Positions 1-8,851 of a stretch of DNA of 64,000 nucleotides are shown here, one piece after another (positions within the stretch are counted from its first letter, which is position 1; every line of letters begins with the position of its first letter). The notes below the pieces were generated by a model. It did no database searches. It had not been told where the DNA came from and saw nothing but the letters and a program-made list of their open reading frames with translations. This DNA comes from Ramlibacter rhizophilus (GTDB lineage: Bacteria > Pseudomonadota > Gammaproteobacteria > Burkholderiales > Burkholderiaceae_C), in NCBI RefSeq assembly GCF_004681965.1, contig NZ_SMLL01000008.1, forward strand, positions 124,001 through 188,000, written 5' to 3'. A program made the translations under genes and the position numbers.

Positions 1-1037
1 AACTCGTTGACCGAGCTGGCCACCGACCGCGGCTGGTCCTGCACCTGCACCAGGCGCACGCCGGCCGGCAGCGTGGTGTCGATCCGGTCCGCCGACTCGC
101 GCAGGGCCTGCCCCAGGCGGATGATGTCGCCGCCCTTGGCCATGGACACGCCCAGCGCGATCACCTCGCGGCCCTGGTGGCGCACCTTGACCTGCGGCGG
201 ATCCTGGTAGCCGCGCTCGATGCGGGCGATGTCGCCCAGGCGGATCTGCGCGCCCGAGGCCCCGCGGATCGGCATGGCCTCGAGCTGCTCGACGGCCTGG
301 AACTGCCCGGCCACCCGCACCTGCACCACGTCCGAGGGCGTCTGCACCGTGCCGGCCGAGGCCACCGCGTTCTGCTGCGACAGCTGCGCCAGCACCTGGT
401 TCATGTCCAGCCCGAGCTGGGCGAGGCGCTTGTGCGAGATCTCGACGAAGACCTTTTCGTCCTGCACCCCGAAGAGTTCGACCTTGGAGACGTCGGCCAC
501 CCGCAGCAGCTGCTGGCGCACCTGGTCGGCCAGCACCTTCAGCTCGGCCCAGCTGTAGCCGCCATCGGCCTCCAGCGCATAGATGACGCCGTACACGTCG
601 CCGAACTCGTCGTTGAAAAAGGGCCCCTGCACGCCGGCCGGGAGGCTCCCCCGCAGGTCGCCGATCTTCTTGCGCACCGTGTACCAGACGTTGGCCACCT
701 CCGAGGGCCGGGACGAGTCGCGGATCTGGAAGATGATCTGCGCTTCGCCGGGCTTGGCGTAGCTGCGGATCACGTCGGAATACGGCACCTCCTGCAGCGC
801 GCGCTCCAGGCGGTCGATCACCTGCTCGGAGACCTGCTGCGCGGTGGCGCCCGGCCAGTAGGCGCGCACGGCCATCACCCGGAAGGTGAAAGGCGGGTCC
901 TCGTCCTGGCCGAGCTGGAAGTAGGCGGCGAAGCCCAGCACCAGCAGCACCACCATCAGGTAGCGCGTGAGGGCCGGGTGCTCGATGGCCCAGCGGGAGA
1001 GATTGAAGCCCGGGTCGGGCTGGCTGCCGCGTTCCAT
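1..1037 (-). CDS. RND efflux permease (AcrB/MexF-type), partial
   Basis: This is the N-terminal part (about 345 residues) of an inner-membrane proton-driven RND transporter; the rest lies beyond the left edge. The reading starts with ATG at 1037 and shows a short cytoplasmic N-terminus, a first membrane helix at about residues 25-45 (Met-Val-Val-Leu-Leu-Val-Leu), then the porter domain with the conserved 'DPPFTFRVM' and 'YWPGATAQQV' stretches and later 'GVQDEKVFVEIS'. The start is 4 bases after the stop of the adaptor gene, so the two form an operon, as is usual for RND pumps. Which substrates it exports cannot be told from this part. It resembles the efflux-pump (HAE1) subfamily more than metal exporters. 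Confidence in the family is high. Confidence 0.92.
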   Translation of the reverse strand, partial: MERGSQPDPGFNLSRWAIEHPALTRYLMVVLLVLGFAAYFQLGQDEDPPFTFRVMAVRAYWPGATAQQVSEQVIDRLERALQEVPYSDVIRSYAKPGEAQIIFQIRDSSRPSEVANVWYTVRKKIGDLRGSLPAGVQGPFFNDEFGDVYGVIYALEADGGYSWAELKVLADQVRQQLLRVADVSKVELFGVQDEKVFVEISHKRLAQLGLDMNQVLAQLSQQNAVASAGTVQTPSDVVQVRVAGQFQAVEQLEAMPIRGASGAQIRLGDIARIERGYQDPPQVKVRHQGREVIALGVSMAKGGDIIRLGQALRESADRIDTTLPAGVRLVQVQDQPRSVASSVNE

Positions 1038-1041
1038 CACG

Positions 1042-2148
1042 TCACCGCGCCTGCCACAAGGTGACCTTCTGCCCCGGTGCGAGCGCGTGCACGCCGGCCG
1101 TCACCACCTGCATGCCCGGCTGCAGGCCGGAGGCGACCACCGCCTCGTTGCCGTCGATGCCGGCGATCTCGACCGGCTGCAGGCGCACGGTCATGGTGGC
1201 CGCATCCAGCAGCCACACGGCGCTGCCCTTGCCCTCCTGCCGCAGCGCGCTCGTGGGCAGCTTGATGACGGGCAGGCCCGTGGGGTCCATGCCATGCGGC
1301 TTGAGGTACACCGTCGCGCCCAGGGGCGGCGCGTCCCCCGCAATCGCCACCTTCACCTGGTAGGTGCGCGTCGCCGGATCGGCGCTGGCCGAGACCTCGC
1401 GCACCTGCCCGGCCAGCGTCTTGCCGTCGGACCACTGGCGCACCGACACCGGAAGGCCGGGACGCACCCGCGACAGCTGGTCCTCCGGGATGGCGAAGAC
1501 GGCGTCGCGCGGCCCGTCCAGCGCCAGCCGCAGCACGGGCGCGCCGGCCGCCAGCACCTGGCCGGGCTCGGCGTCCACGGACGTCACCACGCCGGCGGCC
1601 GGTGCGGCCAGGGCGGCGTAGCGGGCCTGGTTGCCCTGCACCGACAGCTGCGCCTGCGCCTGGTCCAGCTGTGCCTGGGCCGCGCGCAGCGTCGCCTCGC
1701 GCCGCTCCAGTTCGGCGCCGCTGATGAAGTTCTGCTCGCGCAGCGACGCGTAGCGCCGCAGGTCCGCCGCGGCCAGGTCGCGCTGCGTGGTGGCGGCCTG
1801 CACCTGCGCCCGCGCGGCCTCGGAAGCGAGCTGGAAATCCTGCGCGTCCAGCCGGGCGAGCAACTGGCCGCCGCGCACCCGCTGGCCGGGTTCCACGGCG
1901 CGGTCCAGCATCTTTCCGCCCACGCGGAAGCCCAGGCGCGTTTCCACGCGCGGCCGCACCTCGGCGGAGAACTCGCGCGCGGACTGCCAGGGCGATGCCG
2001 CCACCGTCAGCACCTTCACCGATCGCACCGGCTCCGGCGGCGGGGGCGGCCGGCTGCAACCGGCCAGCGTGGCGACGAGGAGCAGCCACCCGGCCACAGG
2101 GGCGCAGGCACGGGCAGCACGGAGCGAAAAGGCAGGTGACGGGCGCAT
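1042..2148 (-). CDS. RND efflux periplasmic adaptor (membrane fusion lipoprotein)
   Basis: This is an HlyD/AcrA-family adaptor of about 368 residues that would link the downstream RND permease to an outer-membrane channel. The N-terminus is a lipoprotein signal with Leu-Ala-Gly-Cys at residues 28-31. It is followed by a barrel-sandwich segment ('VETRLGFRVGGKMLDRAV'), a long Ala/Gln/Arg-rich alpha-hairpin at about residues 100-165, and the second lipoyl half ('APAAGVVTSVDAEPG'). The start could be GTG at 2151 or ATG at 2148; ATG is preferred, but no clear Shine-Dalgarno sequence is visible. A perfect 7-bp hairpin (2169-2186, CGAA loop) lies in its leader. No outer-membrane factor gene is visible here. 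Confidence 0.93.
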   Translation of the reverse strand: MRPSPAFSLRAARACAPVAGWLLLVATLAGCSRPPPPPEPVRSVKVLTVAASPWQSAREFSAEVRPRVETRLGFRVGGKMLDRAVEPGQRVRGGQLLARLDAQDFQLASEAARAQVQAATTQRDLAAADLRRYASLREQNFISGAELERREATLRAAQAQLDQAQAQLSVQGNQARYAALAAPAAGVVTSVDAEPGQVLAAGAPVLRLALDGPRDAVFAIPEDQLSRVRPGLPVSVRQWSDGKTLAGQVREVSASADPATRTYQVKVAIAGDAPPLGATVYLKPHGMDPTGLPVIKLPTSALRQEGKGSAVWLLDAATMTVRLQPVEIAGIDGNEAVVASGLQPGMQVVTAGVHALAPGQKVTLWQAR

Positions 2149-2212
2149 CACGGAGAAGTTCCGGTGAGGGCGGGCCGAAGCCCGCCGGCTGAATCGATCC
2201 GATCAGTTGTTG

Positions 2213-2226
2213 ACTGACCGGTTAGT
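2213..2226. promoter_or_regulatory. TetR-type operator-like dyad between efflux operon and hpnC
   Basis: The 14-base sequence ACTGACCGGTTAGT is a near-perfect inverted repeat (one mismatched pair), of the kind bound by TetR/AcrR regulators of efflux operons. It lies 65 bases upstream of the RND adaptor start and 50 bases upstream of hpnC. No TetR gene is present in this window; it could lie beyond the left edge. The assignment is by resemblance only. Confidence 0.45.
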
Positions 2227-2275
2227 AATCTAGTGGGGCCGCTCGCAAGCTGTCAAGCGAGAATCGGCCCCGTCC

Positions 2276-3151
2276 ATGAGCCCTCCCGCCAACACGCTGC
2301 GCGCCGCGCCCGTCGATCACTACGAGAATTTTCCGGTCGCCTCCTGGCTGTGCCCGCCGGCGCTGCGGCCGGCGGTCGCCGCGATCTATGCCTTCGCGCG
2401 CACGGCCGACGACCTCGCCGACGAGGGCCCCGGCACGGCCACGCAACGCTTGCACGACCTGGCGGCCTTCCGCGCCGAACTGCTGGCGTGCGGCGAGGGG
2501 CGGCCTGCGACCGGACGATGGCCGCAGGTCTTCGGCCCGCTCGCGCAGGCCATGGCACGCCACGGCCTGCCCCTTCCCCTGTTCCTGGACCTGCTGGACG
2601 CCTTCGAGCAGGACGTGGTCCGCACGCGTGATGCGCAAGGCTACGCCGACCGCGCCGAGCTGCTGGACTACTGCCGCCGCTCGGCCAACCCCGTCGGCCG
2701 CCTCATGCTGCGGCTCTACGACGTGGACGACGCCGAGTCGCTCGCCCGCAGCGACCGCATCTGCAGCGCCTTGCAGTTGATCAACTTCTGGCAGGACCTG
2801 AGCGTGGACATTCCGCGCGGGCGCTACTACCTGCCGGCCGACGACTGCCTGGCGCACGGCCTGGACCCCGCGCGTCCGCAGGACTGGGCGCGCCACCCGC
2901 AGGCGCTCGCGCTGGTGGCCTCGGAAGTTGCCTGGGCGCGTGGCCTGATGGTGGCCGGCGCGCCCCTGGTCCACCGCGTGCCCGGGCGCGCGGGTTGGGA
3001 GCTGCGCGGCGTGGTGCAAGGCGGCCTGCGCATCCTGGACAAGATCGAGGCCCAGGGCTTCGACACCTTCTCGCGCCGTCCGCGGCTGCGGCCCTGGGAC
3101 GCCGCGCCCATCCTGTGGCGCATGGCGCGCATGGAACAATTCCGGGCATGA
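2276..3151 (+). CDS. hpnC: Hydroxysqualene synthase HpnC
   Basis: This 291-residue protein belongs to the squalene/phytoene synthase family and matches the HpnC branch, which converts presqualene diphosphate to hydroxysqualene. The first Asp-rich motif DDLADE is at residues 45-50, and the second region reads 'NFWQDLSVDIPRGRYYLP', with the usual Asp pair and the Arg-Tyr-Tyr-Leu-Pro signature. Its neighbours confirm the branch: hpnD overlaps its last four bases (ATGA) and hpnE follows directly. Together HpnC, HpnD and HpnE make squalene without a eukaryotic-type squalene synthase. The product normally feeds hopanoid synthesis, but no squalene-hopene cyclase (shc) gene is visible in this window. 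Confidence 0.95.
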   Translation: MSPPANTLRAAPVDHYENFPVASWLCPPALRPAVAAIYAFARTADDLADEGPGTATQRLHDLAAFRAELLACGEGRPATGRWPQVFGPLAQAMARHGLPLPLFLDLLDAFEQDVVRTRDAQGYADRAELLDYCRRSANPVGRLMLRLYDVDDAESLARSDRICSALQLINFWQDLSVDIPRGRYYLPADDCLAHGLDPARPQDWARHPQALALVASEVAWARGLMVAGAPLVHRVPGRAGWELRGVVQGGLRILDKIEAQGFDTFSRRPRLRPWDAAPILWRMARMEQFRA

Positions 3152-3987
3152 CGCCCGAACACTACGTACAAGAAAAAGCCGCGGCATCGGGCAGCAGCTT
3201 CTACTACGCCTTCCTCTTCCTGCCCAAGCCGCGCCGCGCCGCCATCACCGCCTTCTACGCCTTCTGCCGCGAGGTGGACGACGTGGTGGACGAAGTGAGC
3301 GACCCCGGCGTCGCGGCCGCCAAGCTCGCCTGGTGGCGCCAGGAGGTGCACCAGGCCTTCGCCGGCTCGCCGCAGCATCCGGCGCTGCGCGCGCTCATGC
3401 CCTGGGTGGCGGAGTTCGGCTTGCAGGAGCGGCAGTTGCAGGCCGTCATCGACGGCTGCCAGGTCGACCTGGAGCAGACCCGCTTCCTGGACTTTCCCGC
3501 CCTGGAGCGCTATTGCCACCTGGTGGCCGGCGTGGTGGGCGAGGTGGCGGCGCGCATCTTCGGCCAGACGCAGCCGGCCACCACCGCCTACGCGCACAAG
3601 CTGGGCCTGGCCTTCCAGCTCACGAACATCATCCGCGACGTGGGCGAGGACGCCCTGCGCGGGCGCATCTACCTTCCGGTGTCCGAGCTGCAACGCTTCG
3701 AGGTCAAGGCGCACGAGATCACCAGCCGGACCTACTCCGATCGCTTCCAGGCGCTGATGCGATTCCAGGCCGAGCGGGCCCGGGCGCTCTACGAGGAAGC
3801 CTTCGCGCTGCTGCCGCCCGAAGACCGCCGCAGCCAGAAGCCCGGCCTCATGATGGCCAGCATCTACCGCACCCTGCTGCGCGAGATCGAGGCCGAGGAC
3901 TTCCGCGTGCTGCACCAGCGCATCAGCCTCACGCCCCTGCGCAAGTTCTGGCTCGCGTGGAAGGTGCAGGCCCTGGGCCGGCTCTGA
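3148..3987 (+). CDS. hpnD: Presqualene diphosphate synthase HpnD
   Basis: This 279-residue member of the squalene/phytoene synthase family is assigned to HpnD, which condenses two farnesyl diphosphates to presqualene diphosphate. It shows 'FCREVDDVVDEVSD' (first Asp-rich motif, near residue 40) and 'LTNIIRDVGEDALRGRIYLP' (second motif, near residue 160). The frame stays open upstream, but ATG at 3148, overlapping the hpnC stop as ATGA, gives the normal length and N-terminus. Its stop shares a base with the hpnE start, so the three enzymes are probably translationally coupled. Farnesyl diphosphate would come from ispA, about 30 kb away in the same window. Confidence 0.95.
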   Translation: MTPEHYVQEKAAASGSSFYYAFLFLPKPRRAAITAFYAFCREVDDVVDEVSDPGVAAAKLAWWRQEVHQAFAGSPQHPALRALMPWVAEFGLQERQLQAVIDGCQVDLEQTRFLDFPALERYCHLVAGVVGEVAARIFGQTQPATTAYAHKLGLAFQLTNIIRDVGEDALRGRIYLPVSELQRFEVKAHEITSRTYSDRFQALMRFQAERARALYEEAFALLPPEDRRSQKPGLMMASIYRTLLREIEAEDFRVLHQRISLTPLRKFWLAWKVQALGRL

Positions 3988-5255
3988 TGGCGCGCATCGC
4001 GGTGGTCGGCGCGGGCTGGGCGGGACTGGCCGCCGCGGTCCATGCCGTGCGCGCCGGGCATGCGGTCGATGTGTTCGAGGCGGCCCGCGTGCCCGGCGGG
4101 CGCGCCCGTTCGCTGGAAGTGGCCTTGCCGGGTCGCGACCCCTGGACCCTGGACAACGGCCAGCACATCCTCATCGGCGCCTATACCGAGACCCTCTCAT
4201 TGATGCAGGCGGTGGGCGTGGCTCCTGCCCGCGTGCTGCATGCGCAGCCGCTGCGCCTGCTCGATGCACACGGCCAGGGCCTGGCCCTGCCCGCCTGGCC
4301 CGCGCCGCTCGACGCCGCCTGGGGCATCGCGCGCGCGCGGGGCTGGGACTGGCGCGACAAGGCCAGCCTGCTCGCCGCGGCGCTGCGCTGGCGGCGCGCC
4401 GGCTTTCGCTGCGAGGCCGGCATGACCGTCGCGGCCTTGTGCACGGACTTGCGTGCCGCCGTCGTCCGCGACCTGATCGAGCCCCTGTGCGTGGCCGCCC
4501 TCAACACGCCTGCCCAGGATGCCTGCGGCCAGGTCTTCCTGCGCGTGCTGCGCGACGCGCTCTTCGGACGCGGCTGGGGAGGCTGGGGCGGGGCCTGGCT
4601 GCTGCTGCCGCGCGAGCCGCTGGGCCGGCTCTTCCCCGAGGCGGCCTGCGAACACCTGCGACGCGCCGGCGCGCGCGTGCACCTGGGGCAGCGTGTCAAC
4701 GAGCTGTCTGCGACCTCCCCCGGCTGGCGCGTCGACGGCGAATCCTATGACGCCCTCATCCTGGCCTGCGCCAGCTGGGACGCCGTGCGCCTGCTGGAGG
4801 CGGCGCCGGTGTCCGCGCCGCAGTGGCTGGCCCGCGCCCGCGCCCTGCGGCACGAGGGCATCGCCACGGTCTATGCGAGCGGCGGGCCGCGCCTTGCGGA
4901 ACCGATGCTCGCCCTGTCGGGCGGTCCGGCGCAGTTCGTCTTCGACCGGGCGCAGCTCGGCGGCCCGCCCGGGCTGCTGGCCTTCGTCGCCAGCGCGAGC
5001 CGCGGCACGCGCGAGGAACTCGAGGCGCAGGTACTGGCCCAGGCCCGCGCCGAGGGATGGGAGGGCCTGTCCGTGCTGCAGACCGTGGTGGAAAAGCGCG
5101 CCACCTTCGCCTGCACCCCGGGCCTGCAGCGTCCGGGCCAGGTCATCGCGCCGGGGCTGTGGGCCTGCGGTGACTACGTCGAAGGCCCCTACCCTGCCAC
5201 GCTGGAAGGCGCGGTGCGCTCGGCGTGCGCGGTGGTGCAGGCCTTGCCGCCTTAG
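3987..5255 (+). CDS. hpnE: Hydroxysqualene dehydroxylase HpnE
   Basis: This 422-residue FAD-dependent amine-oxidase-fold protein removes the hydroxyl of hydroxysqualene to give squalene. The N-terminus carries the dinucleotide-binding motif VVGAGWAGLAAA (residues 5-16), followed by 'VPGGRARS'. The substrate region includes 'LDNGQHILIGAY', and the C-terminus has the FAD-contact segment 'WACGDYVEGPYPATLEGAV'. It starts on the last base of the hpnD stop (TGATG). Its own TAG overlaps the stop of the convergent HAD gene, so the two genes share four bases at their ends. The family is certain; the role follows from the hpnC-hpnD context. Confidence 0.94.
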   Translation: MARIAVVGAGWAGLAAAVHAVRAGHAVDVFEAARVPGGRARSLEVALPGRDPWTLDNGQHILIGAYTETLSLMQAVGVAPARVLHAQPLRLLDAHGQGLALPAWPAPLDAAWGIARARGWDWRDKASLLAAALRWRRAGFRCEAGMTVAALCTDLRAAVVRDLIEPLCVAALNTPAQDACGQVFLRVLRDALFGRGWGGWGGAWLLLPREPLGRLFPEAACEHLRRAGARVHLGQRVNELSATSPGWRVDGESYDALILACASWDAVRLLEAAPVSAPQWLARARALRHEGIATVYASGGPRLAEPMLALSGGPAQFVFDRAQLGGPPGLLAFVASASRGTREELEAQVLAQARAEGWEGLSVLQTVVEKRATFACTPGLQRPGQVIAPGLWACGDYVEGPYPATLEGAVRSACAVVQALPP

Positions 5256-5950
5256 GCGCGCAGCAGCCCGCACAACTCCGACAGGCTGAAGCACTCCGCC
5301 TCGGGCACGCGGTCGTCGTGCGGCCAGAGCGTCTCGCCGCGGTTGATCCAGGCCGCCTGCATGCCCGCGCCCTGCGCACCCAGCACGTCCAGCAGCACGT
5401 CGTCGCCCACGTGCAGCACCTCCTCGGGCCGCACGCCCGCCGCATCGGCCGCGGCGTGGAAGATGCGCGCATCGGGCTTGGGGATGCCGAAGCTGCGCGC
5501 ACTCACCGCCGCGCGAAAGTAGCGCGCCATGCCCACGCGCGCCAGGTCGGCGTTGCCATTGGACAGGCTCACCAGGGGAAAGCGGGCCGAGAGGAATTCG
5601 AGCGCGGGGTGCGCGTCTTCGAAGGGCGTGACCTTCTGGCGCTCGGCGAAGAACACCTCGAAGGCATGCTCGGCCAATAGCGCATCGTCGCCCGCACGCT
5701 CCAGCGCCAGGCGGATCGACTCGCGCCGCAGTGCCGACAGGTCGTGCTTCAGGTCGGGGCGATGCTCGTTCATGTGCCGGCGGATCTCGCGCAGCGCCTC
5801 GGCGCTCGCGAACAGGGTGGCGGTGGCGGGCGCGTTGATCACCAGCCATTCGTGCAGCACCTTCTCGGCCCGCTCGATGCACGGCCAGATCGGCCACAGC
5901 GTGTCGTCCAGGTCGATGGAAAGGGCCCGGATTCTCGTCAGGTCCAGCAT
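5252..5950 (-). CDS. HAD-family hydrolase (YjjG-like)
   Basis: This 232-residue haloacid-dehalogenase-type hydrolase probably acts on small phosphorylated metabolites such as nucleotides. Motif I is DLDDTLWP near the N-terminus (nucleophile and acid Asp). Motif II is the Ser of 'LVSLSNGN', motif III the Lys of 'FGIPKPDARIF', and motif IV 'VLHVGDDVLLDVLGA'. A cap domain of about 90 residues lies between motifs I and II, as in class C1. ATG at 5950 gives the standard start 'MLDLTRIRALSIDLDD'. Only 18 bases separate it from hemH, so the divergent promoters must overlap coding sequence. The substrate is unknown. Confidence 0.88.
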   Translation of the reverse strand: MLDLTRIRALSIDLDDTLWPIWPCIERAEKVLHEWLVINAPATATLFASAEALREIRRHMNEHRPDLKHDLSALRRESIRLALERAGDDALLAEHAFEVFFAERQKVTPFEDAHPALEFLSARFPLVSLSNGNADLARVGMARYFRAAVSARSFGIPKPDARIFHAAADAAGVRPEEVLHVGDDVLLDVLGAQGAGMQAAWINRGETLWPHDDRVPEAECFSLSELCGLLRA

Positions 5951-5968
5951 GAAAGCGAGAATACCCCG

Positions 5969-7072
5969 ATGCCCGCCTCCCCCCGCTTCCGCCCGGAGCC
6001 CGCCTTCTCGCACGGACGCGCCGCGCGCGTCGGCCTGCTCTGGTGCAACCTCGGCACGCCCGATGCACCCACCACGCCGGCCGTGCGCCGCTACCTGCGC
6101 GAATTCCTGAGCGACCCCCGCGTGGTGGAAATTCCGCGCGCGGCCTGGCTGCCCCTCCTGCACGGCGTGATCCTGCCGCTGCGGTCCTCGAAAAGCGCGG
6201 CCAAGTACGCCGGCATCTGGACACCCGAAGGCTCGCCGCTGATGGCCCACACCCTGCGCCAGGCGCAGGCCCTGGGCACCGAACTCACGGCGCGCGGGCA
6301 CGAGGTGCTCGTGCACCCCGCCATGCGCTACGGCCAGCCCGCCATCGGCACGCAGCTCGATGCCCTCAAGGCCGCCGGCGCAACCCGCATCCTGGTGCTG
6401 CCGGCCTATCCCCAGTACTCCGGCACCACCACGGCCAGCGTGGTCGATGCCGTCTCGGCCTGGTCCGCAGGCGTTCGCACCCTGCCCGAGCTGCGCTTCG
6501 TCAACCGATACCACGACGACCCCGGCTACATCGACGCGCTGGCTTCGGGCATCGAGCGCCACTGGGAAGCCCATGGGCGCGGCGAGCACCTGCTCATGAG
6601 CTTCCACGGCGTGCCCGAACGCACGCTCAAGCTGGGCGACCCGTACCACTGCGAATGCCACAAGACCGCACGCCTGCTCGCTGAGCGCCTGGGGCTGGCG
6701 CCCGAGGCCTGGACGCTGAGCTTCCAGTCGCGCTTCGGCCGGGCCAAGTGGCTGGAGCCCTATACCGAGCCGACGCTGCAGGCCCTCGCCCGGCGTGGCG
6801 TCAAGCGCGTGGACGTCGCCTGCCCCGGCTTCGTGGCCGACTGCCTGGAGACGCTGGAGGAGATCGGGCTGGAGGGCAAGCAGGCCTTCCTCGCCGCCGG
6901 CGGGCAGCAGTACGGCCTGGTGCCCTGCCTCAACAGCGCGCCGGACTGGATCGGCGCCCTGGCCGACCTGGCCGAGCGCCACCTGCAGGGTTGGCCGACG
7001 CGCGCGGCGGCCGATGCACAGGCGCTGGCCGCGTCCCGAAACCGCGCGCTGGCGCTGGGCGCCGCGGACTGA
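5969..7072 (+). CDS. hemH: Ferrochelatase
   Basis: This 367-residue ferrochelatase inserts Fe2+ into protoporphyrin IX, the last step of heme synthesis. The N-terminal stretch 'LLWCNLGTPDAPTTPAVR' is the family opening. The catalytic His lies in 'LLMSFHGVPERT', followed by 'GDPYHCECHKTARLL', and the acidic metal-path residues sit in 'CPGFVADCLETLEEI'. Length is normal for proteobacterial HemH. The frame is open upstream, but ATG at 5969 gives the expected N-terminus. It is divergent from the HAD gene. A candidate FNR-type box lies 35 bases after its stop but points to the next gene. Confidence 0.97.
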   Translation: MPASPRFRPEPAFSHGRAARVGLLWCNLGTPDAPTTPAVRRYLREFLSDPRVVEIPRAAWLPLLHGVILPLRSSKSAAKYAGIWTPEGSPLMAHTLRQAQALGTELTARGHEVLVHPAMRYGQPAIGTQLDALKAAGATRILVLPAYPQYSGTTTASVVDAVSAWSAGVRTLPELRFVNRYHDDPGYIDALASGIERHWEAHGRGEHLLMSFHGVPERTLKLGDPYHCECHKTARLLAERLGLAPEAWTLSFQSRFGRAKWLEPYTEPTLQALARRGVKRVDVACPGFVADCLETLEEIGLEGKQAFLAAGGQQYGLVPCLNSAPDWIGALADLAERHLQGWPTRAAADAQALAASRNRALALGAAD

Positions 7073-7106
7073 GCCGCACGTCCCCCGCGCCCGGACGGGC
7101 GTCCAC

Positions 7107-7120
7107 TTGATCTGCGTCAA
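7107..7120. promoter_or_regulatory. FNR/ANR-type box upstream of monooxygenase operon
   Basis: TTGATCTGCGTCAA differs at one position from the FNR/ANR consensus TTGAT-N4-ATCAA. It is centred about 66 bases upstream of the monooxygenase ATG, between hemH and that gene. This suggests oxygen-responsive control, but functional evidence is lacking. Confidence 0.5.
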
Positions 7121-7132
7121 GCACCACCAGAA

Positions 7133-7165
7133 TTACGTTTAGTACAACGCGTTTCTCATACGTAA
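7133..7165. promoter_or_regulatory. Imperfect inverted repeat upstream of monooxygenase operon
   Basis: TTACGT (7133-7138) and ACGTAA (7160-7165) are exact inverted arms; the interior AACG/CGTT near 7146-7152 extends the symmetry. The dyad ends 14 bases before the monooxygenase ATG and overlaps the place where its promoter or leader should be. It is a candidate operator for a regulator (IclR- or MarR-type would be typical for such catabolic genes) that is not encoded next to it. Confidence 0.4.
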
Positions 7166-7179
7166 ATGTGGAGACGCGC

Positions 7180-8841
7180 ATGGGCCGCTACGCCTACCCC
7201 AAGTTCCCTTACACGCCGCCGGACGACCTGAGGGCCTCCCCGGGCCAGCGGCATCCCCTGGTCATCGTCGGCGCCGGCCCGGTCGGCCTGGCCGCGGCCA
7301 TCGACGCGCGGCTGAAAGGCCTGCCGGTGCTGCTGCTGGATGAGGACGACTCCGTCTCCGTCGGCTCGCGCGCGGTCTGCTACGCCAAGCGGGCGCTGGA
7401 GATCCTGGACCGCCTGGGCGTGGGCGAGGGCGTGTGCGACAAGGGCGTGGGCTGGAACGTCGGGCGCACCTTCTTCGGCGAGCAGGAGGTCTACCGCTTC
7501 GACCTCGTGCCGGAGCCCGGCCACCAGCGCCCGGGAATGATCAACCTGCAGCAGTACCACCTGGAGGAGATGCTGGTGGCCCGCGCCCGCGAGCTGGGCG
7601 TGGACATGCGCTGGAAGTACAAGGTGGTGAGCGTGCAGCCCCAGGCCGACCACGTGCTGCTGCGCGCGGAAACGCCCGACGGCCTGCTGGAACTGCAGGC
7701 CGACTGGCTCATCGCCGCCGACGGTGCCCGCAGCCCGCTGCGCCGCATGCTGGGCCTGGACATCGAGGGCCGCATCTTCATGGACCGCTTCCTCATCGCG
7801 GACGTGGTCATGCAGGCCGACTATCCGGCCGAGCGCTGGCTGTGGTTCGACCCGCCCTTCCACCGCCACCAGACCGTGCTGCTGCACAAGCAGAGCGACA
7901 ACATCTGGCGCATCGACTTCCAGCTCGGCTGGGACGCCGACCCCGAGGAAGAGAAGAAGCCCGAGAACGTGATCCCGCGCCTGCGCGCCATGCTGGGCGA
8001 CGACCGCCCCTTCGAGCTGGAGTGGGTCAGCATCTACACCTTCCAGTGCCGGCGCATGAAGGACTTCCGCGCCGGCCGCGTGCTCTTCGTGGGTGACGCC
8101 GCGCACCAGGTCTCCCCCTTCGGCGCCCGGGGTGCCAACTCGGGCTTCCAGGACACCGACGACCTGATGTGGAAGCTGGCCCTGGTGATGAAGGGCCTCG
8201 CGCCCGAGAGCCTGCTGGACACCTACAGCCAGGACCGCAGCTACGCCGCCGACGAGAACATCGCCAACTCCACGCGATCCACGGACTTCATCACGCCCAA
8301 GACCCGCGTGAGCAAGACCTTCCGCAACGCGGTGCTGGACCTCGCGCGCGACCACGCCTTCGCCCGCACGCTGGTCAACTCCGGCCGGCTGTCGGTGCCC
8401 AGCTTCCTGGTGGACTCGCGACTGAACACGCCCGATGCCGAGGCCTTCGCCGGCGACATGGTCCCCGGCGCCCCGGCCGCCGACGCGCCCGTGCGCGAGA
8501 ACGGGCGCGAGGGCTGGCTGCTGCCCGCGCTCGGCGATGGCTTCAAGCTCCTGGTGTTCGCGCCCTCCACCGCCGCCATCACGCCCGCGCAGCGCGACGC
8601 CTTCGCCGCGCTGGCGCAGGGGCCCGTTCCCATCGACACCGTCGTCGTCACGCCCGAGGGCGGCGAGGTCACCGGCCTGCGCGTGCTGGGCGACCCGCAG
8701 GGCCTGGCCATGCAACGCTTCGACGCAACACCGGGCGCGTTCTACCTGATGCGCCCCGACCAGCACGTGGCCGCGCGCTGGCGCCGCTTCGACACCGCCG
8801 CCGTGCGCGCCGCCCTCGCGCGCGCCATTTGCAACGCCTGA
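7180..8841 (+). CDS. FAD-dependent monooxygenase (phenol/3-HPP hydroxylase-like)
   Basis: This 553-residue group A flavoprotein monooxygenase is related to MhpA, PheA and TfdB, which hydroxylate aromatic rings with NAD(P)H and O2. It has the N-terminal FAD motif 'VIVGAGPVGLAAAIDARL', the DG motif as 'LIAADGARSPLRR', and the GD motif as 'VLFVGDAAHQVSPFGARG'. The C-terminal thioredoxin-like segment (about residues 430-550) is typical of the phenol hydroxylase group. The start is set at ATG 7180, six bases after a GGAG; an in-frame GTG at 7168 is less likely. A DUF2783 gene and a VOC gene follow with short gaps and good ribosome sites, suggesting one catabolic operon. The substrate cannot be read from the sequence. 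Confidence 0.9.
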   Translation: MGRYAYPKFPYTPPDDLRASPGQRHPLVIVGAGPVGLAAAIDARLKGLPVLLLDEDDSVSVGSRAVCYAKRALEILDRLGVGEGVCDKGVGWNVGRTFFGEQEVYRFDLVPEPGHQRPGMINLQQYHLEEMLVARARELGVDMRWKYKVVSVQPQADHVLLRAETPDGLLELQADWLIAADGARSPLRRMLGLDIEGRIFMDRFLIADVVMQADYPAERWLWFDPPFHRHQTVLLHKQSDNIWRIDFQLGWDADPEEEKKPENVIPRLRAMLGDDRPFELEWVSIYTFQCRRMKDFRAGRVLFVGDAAHQVSPFGARGANSGFQDTDDLMWKLALVMKGLAPESLLDTYSQDRSYAADENIANSTRSTDFITPKTRVSKTFRNAVLDLARDHAFARTLVNSGRLSVPSFLVDSRLNTPDAEAFAGDMVPGAPAADAPVRENGREGWLLPALGDGFKLLVFAPSTAAITPAQRDAFAALAQGPVPIDTVVVTPEGGEVTGLRVLGDPQGLAMQRFDATPGAFYLMRPDQHVAARWRRFDTAAVRAALARAICNA

Positions 8842-8851
8842 AGGAGACCCC

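Noticed and set aside
177..1064. 295-codon plus-strand open frame opposite the RND permease
   Set aside because: Its translation is rich in His, Leu, Gly and Arg without motifs, while the minus strand reads as a clear RND permease.
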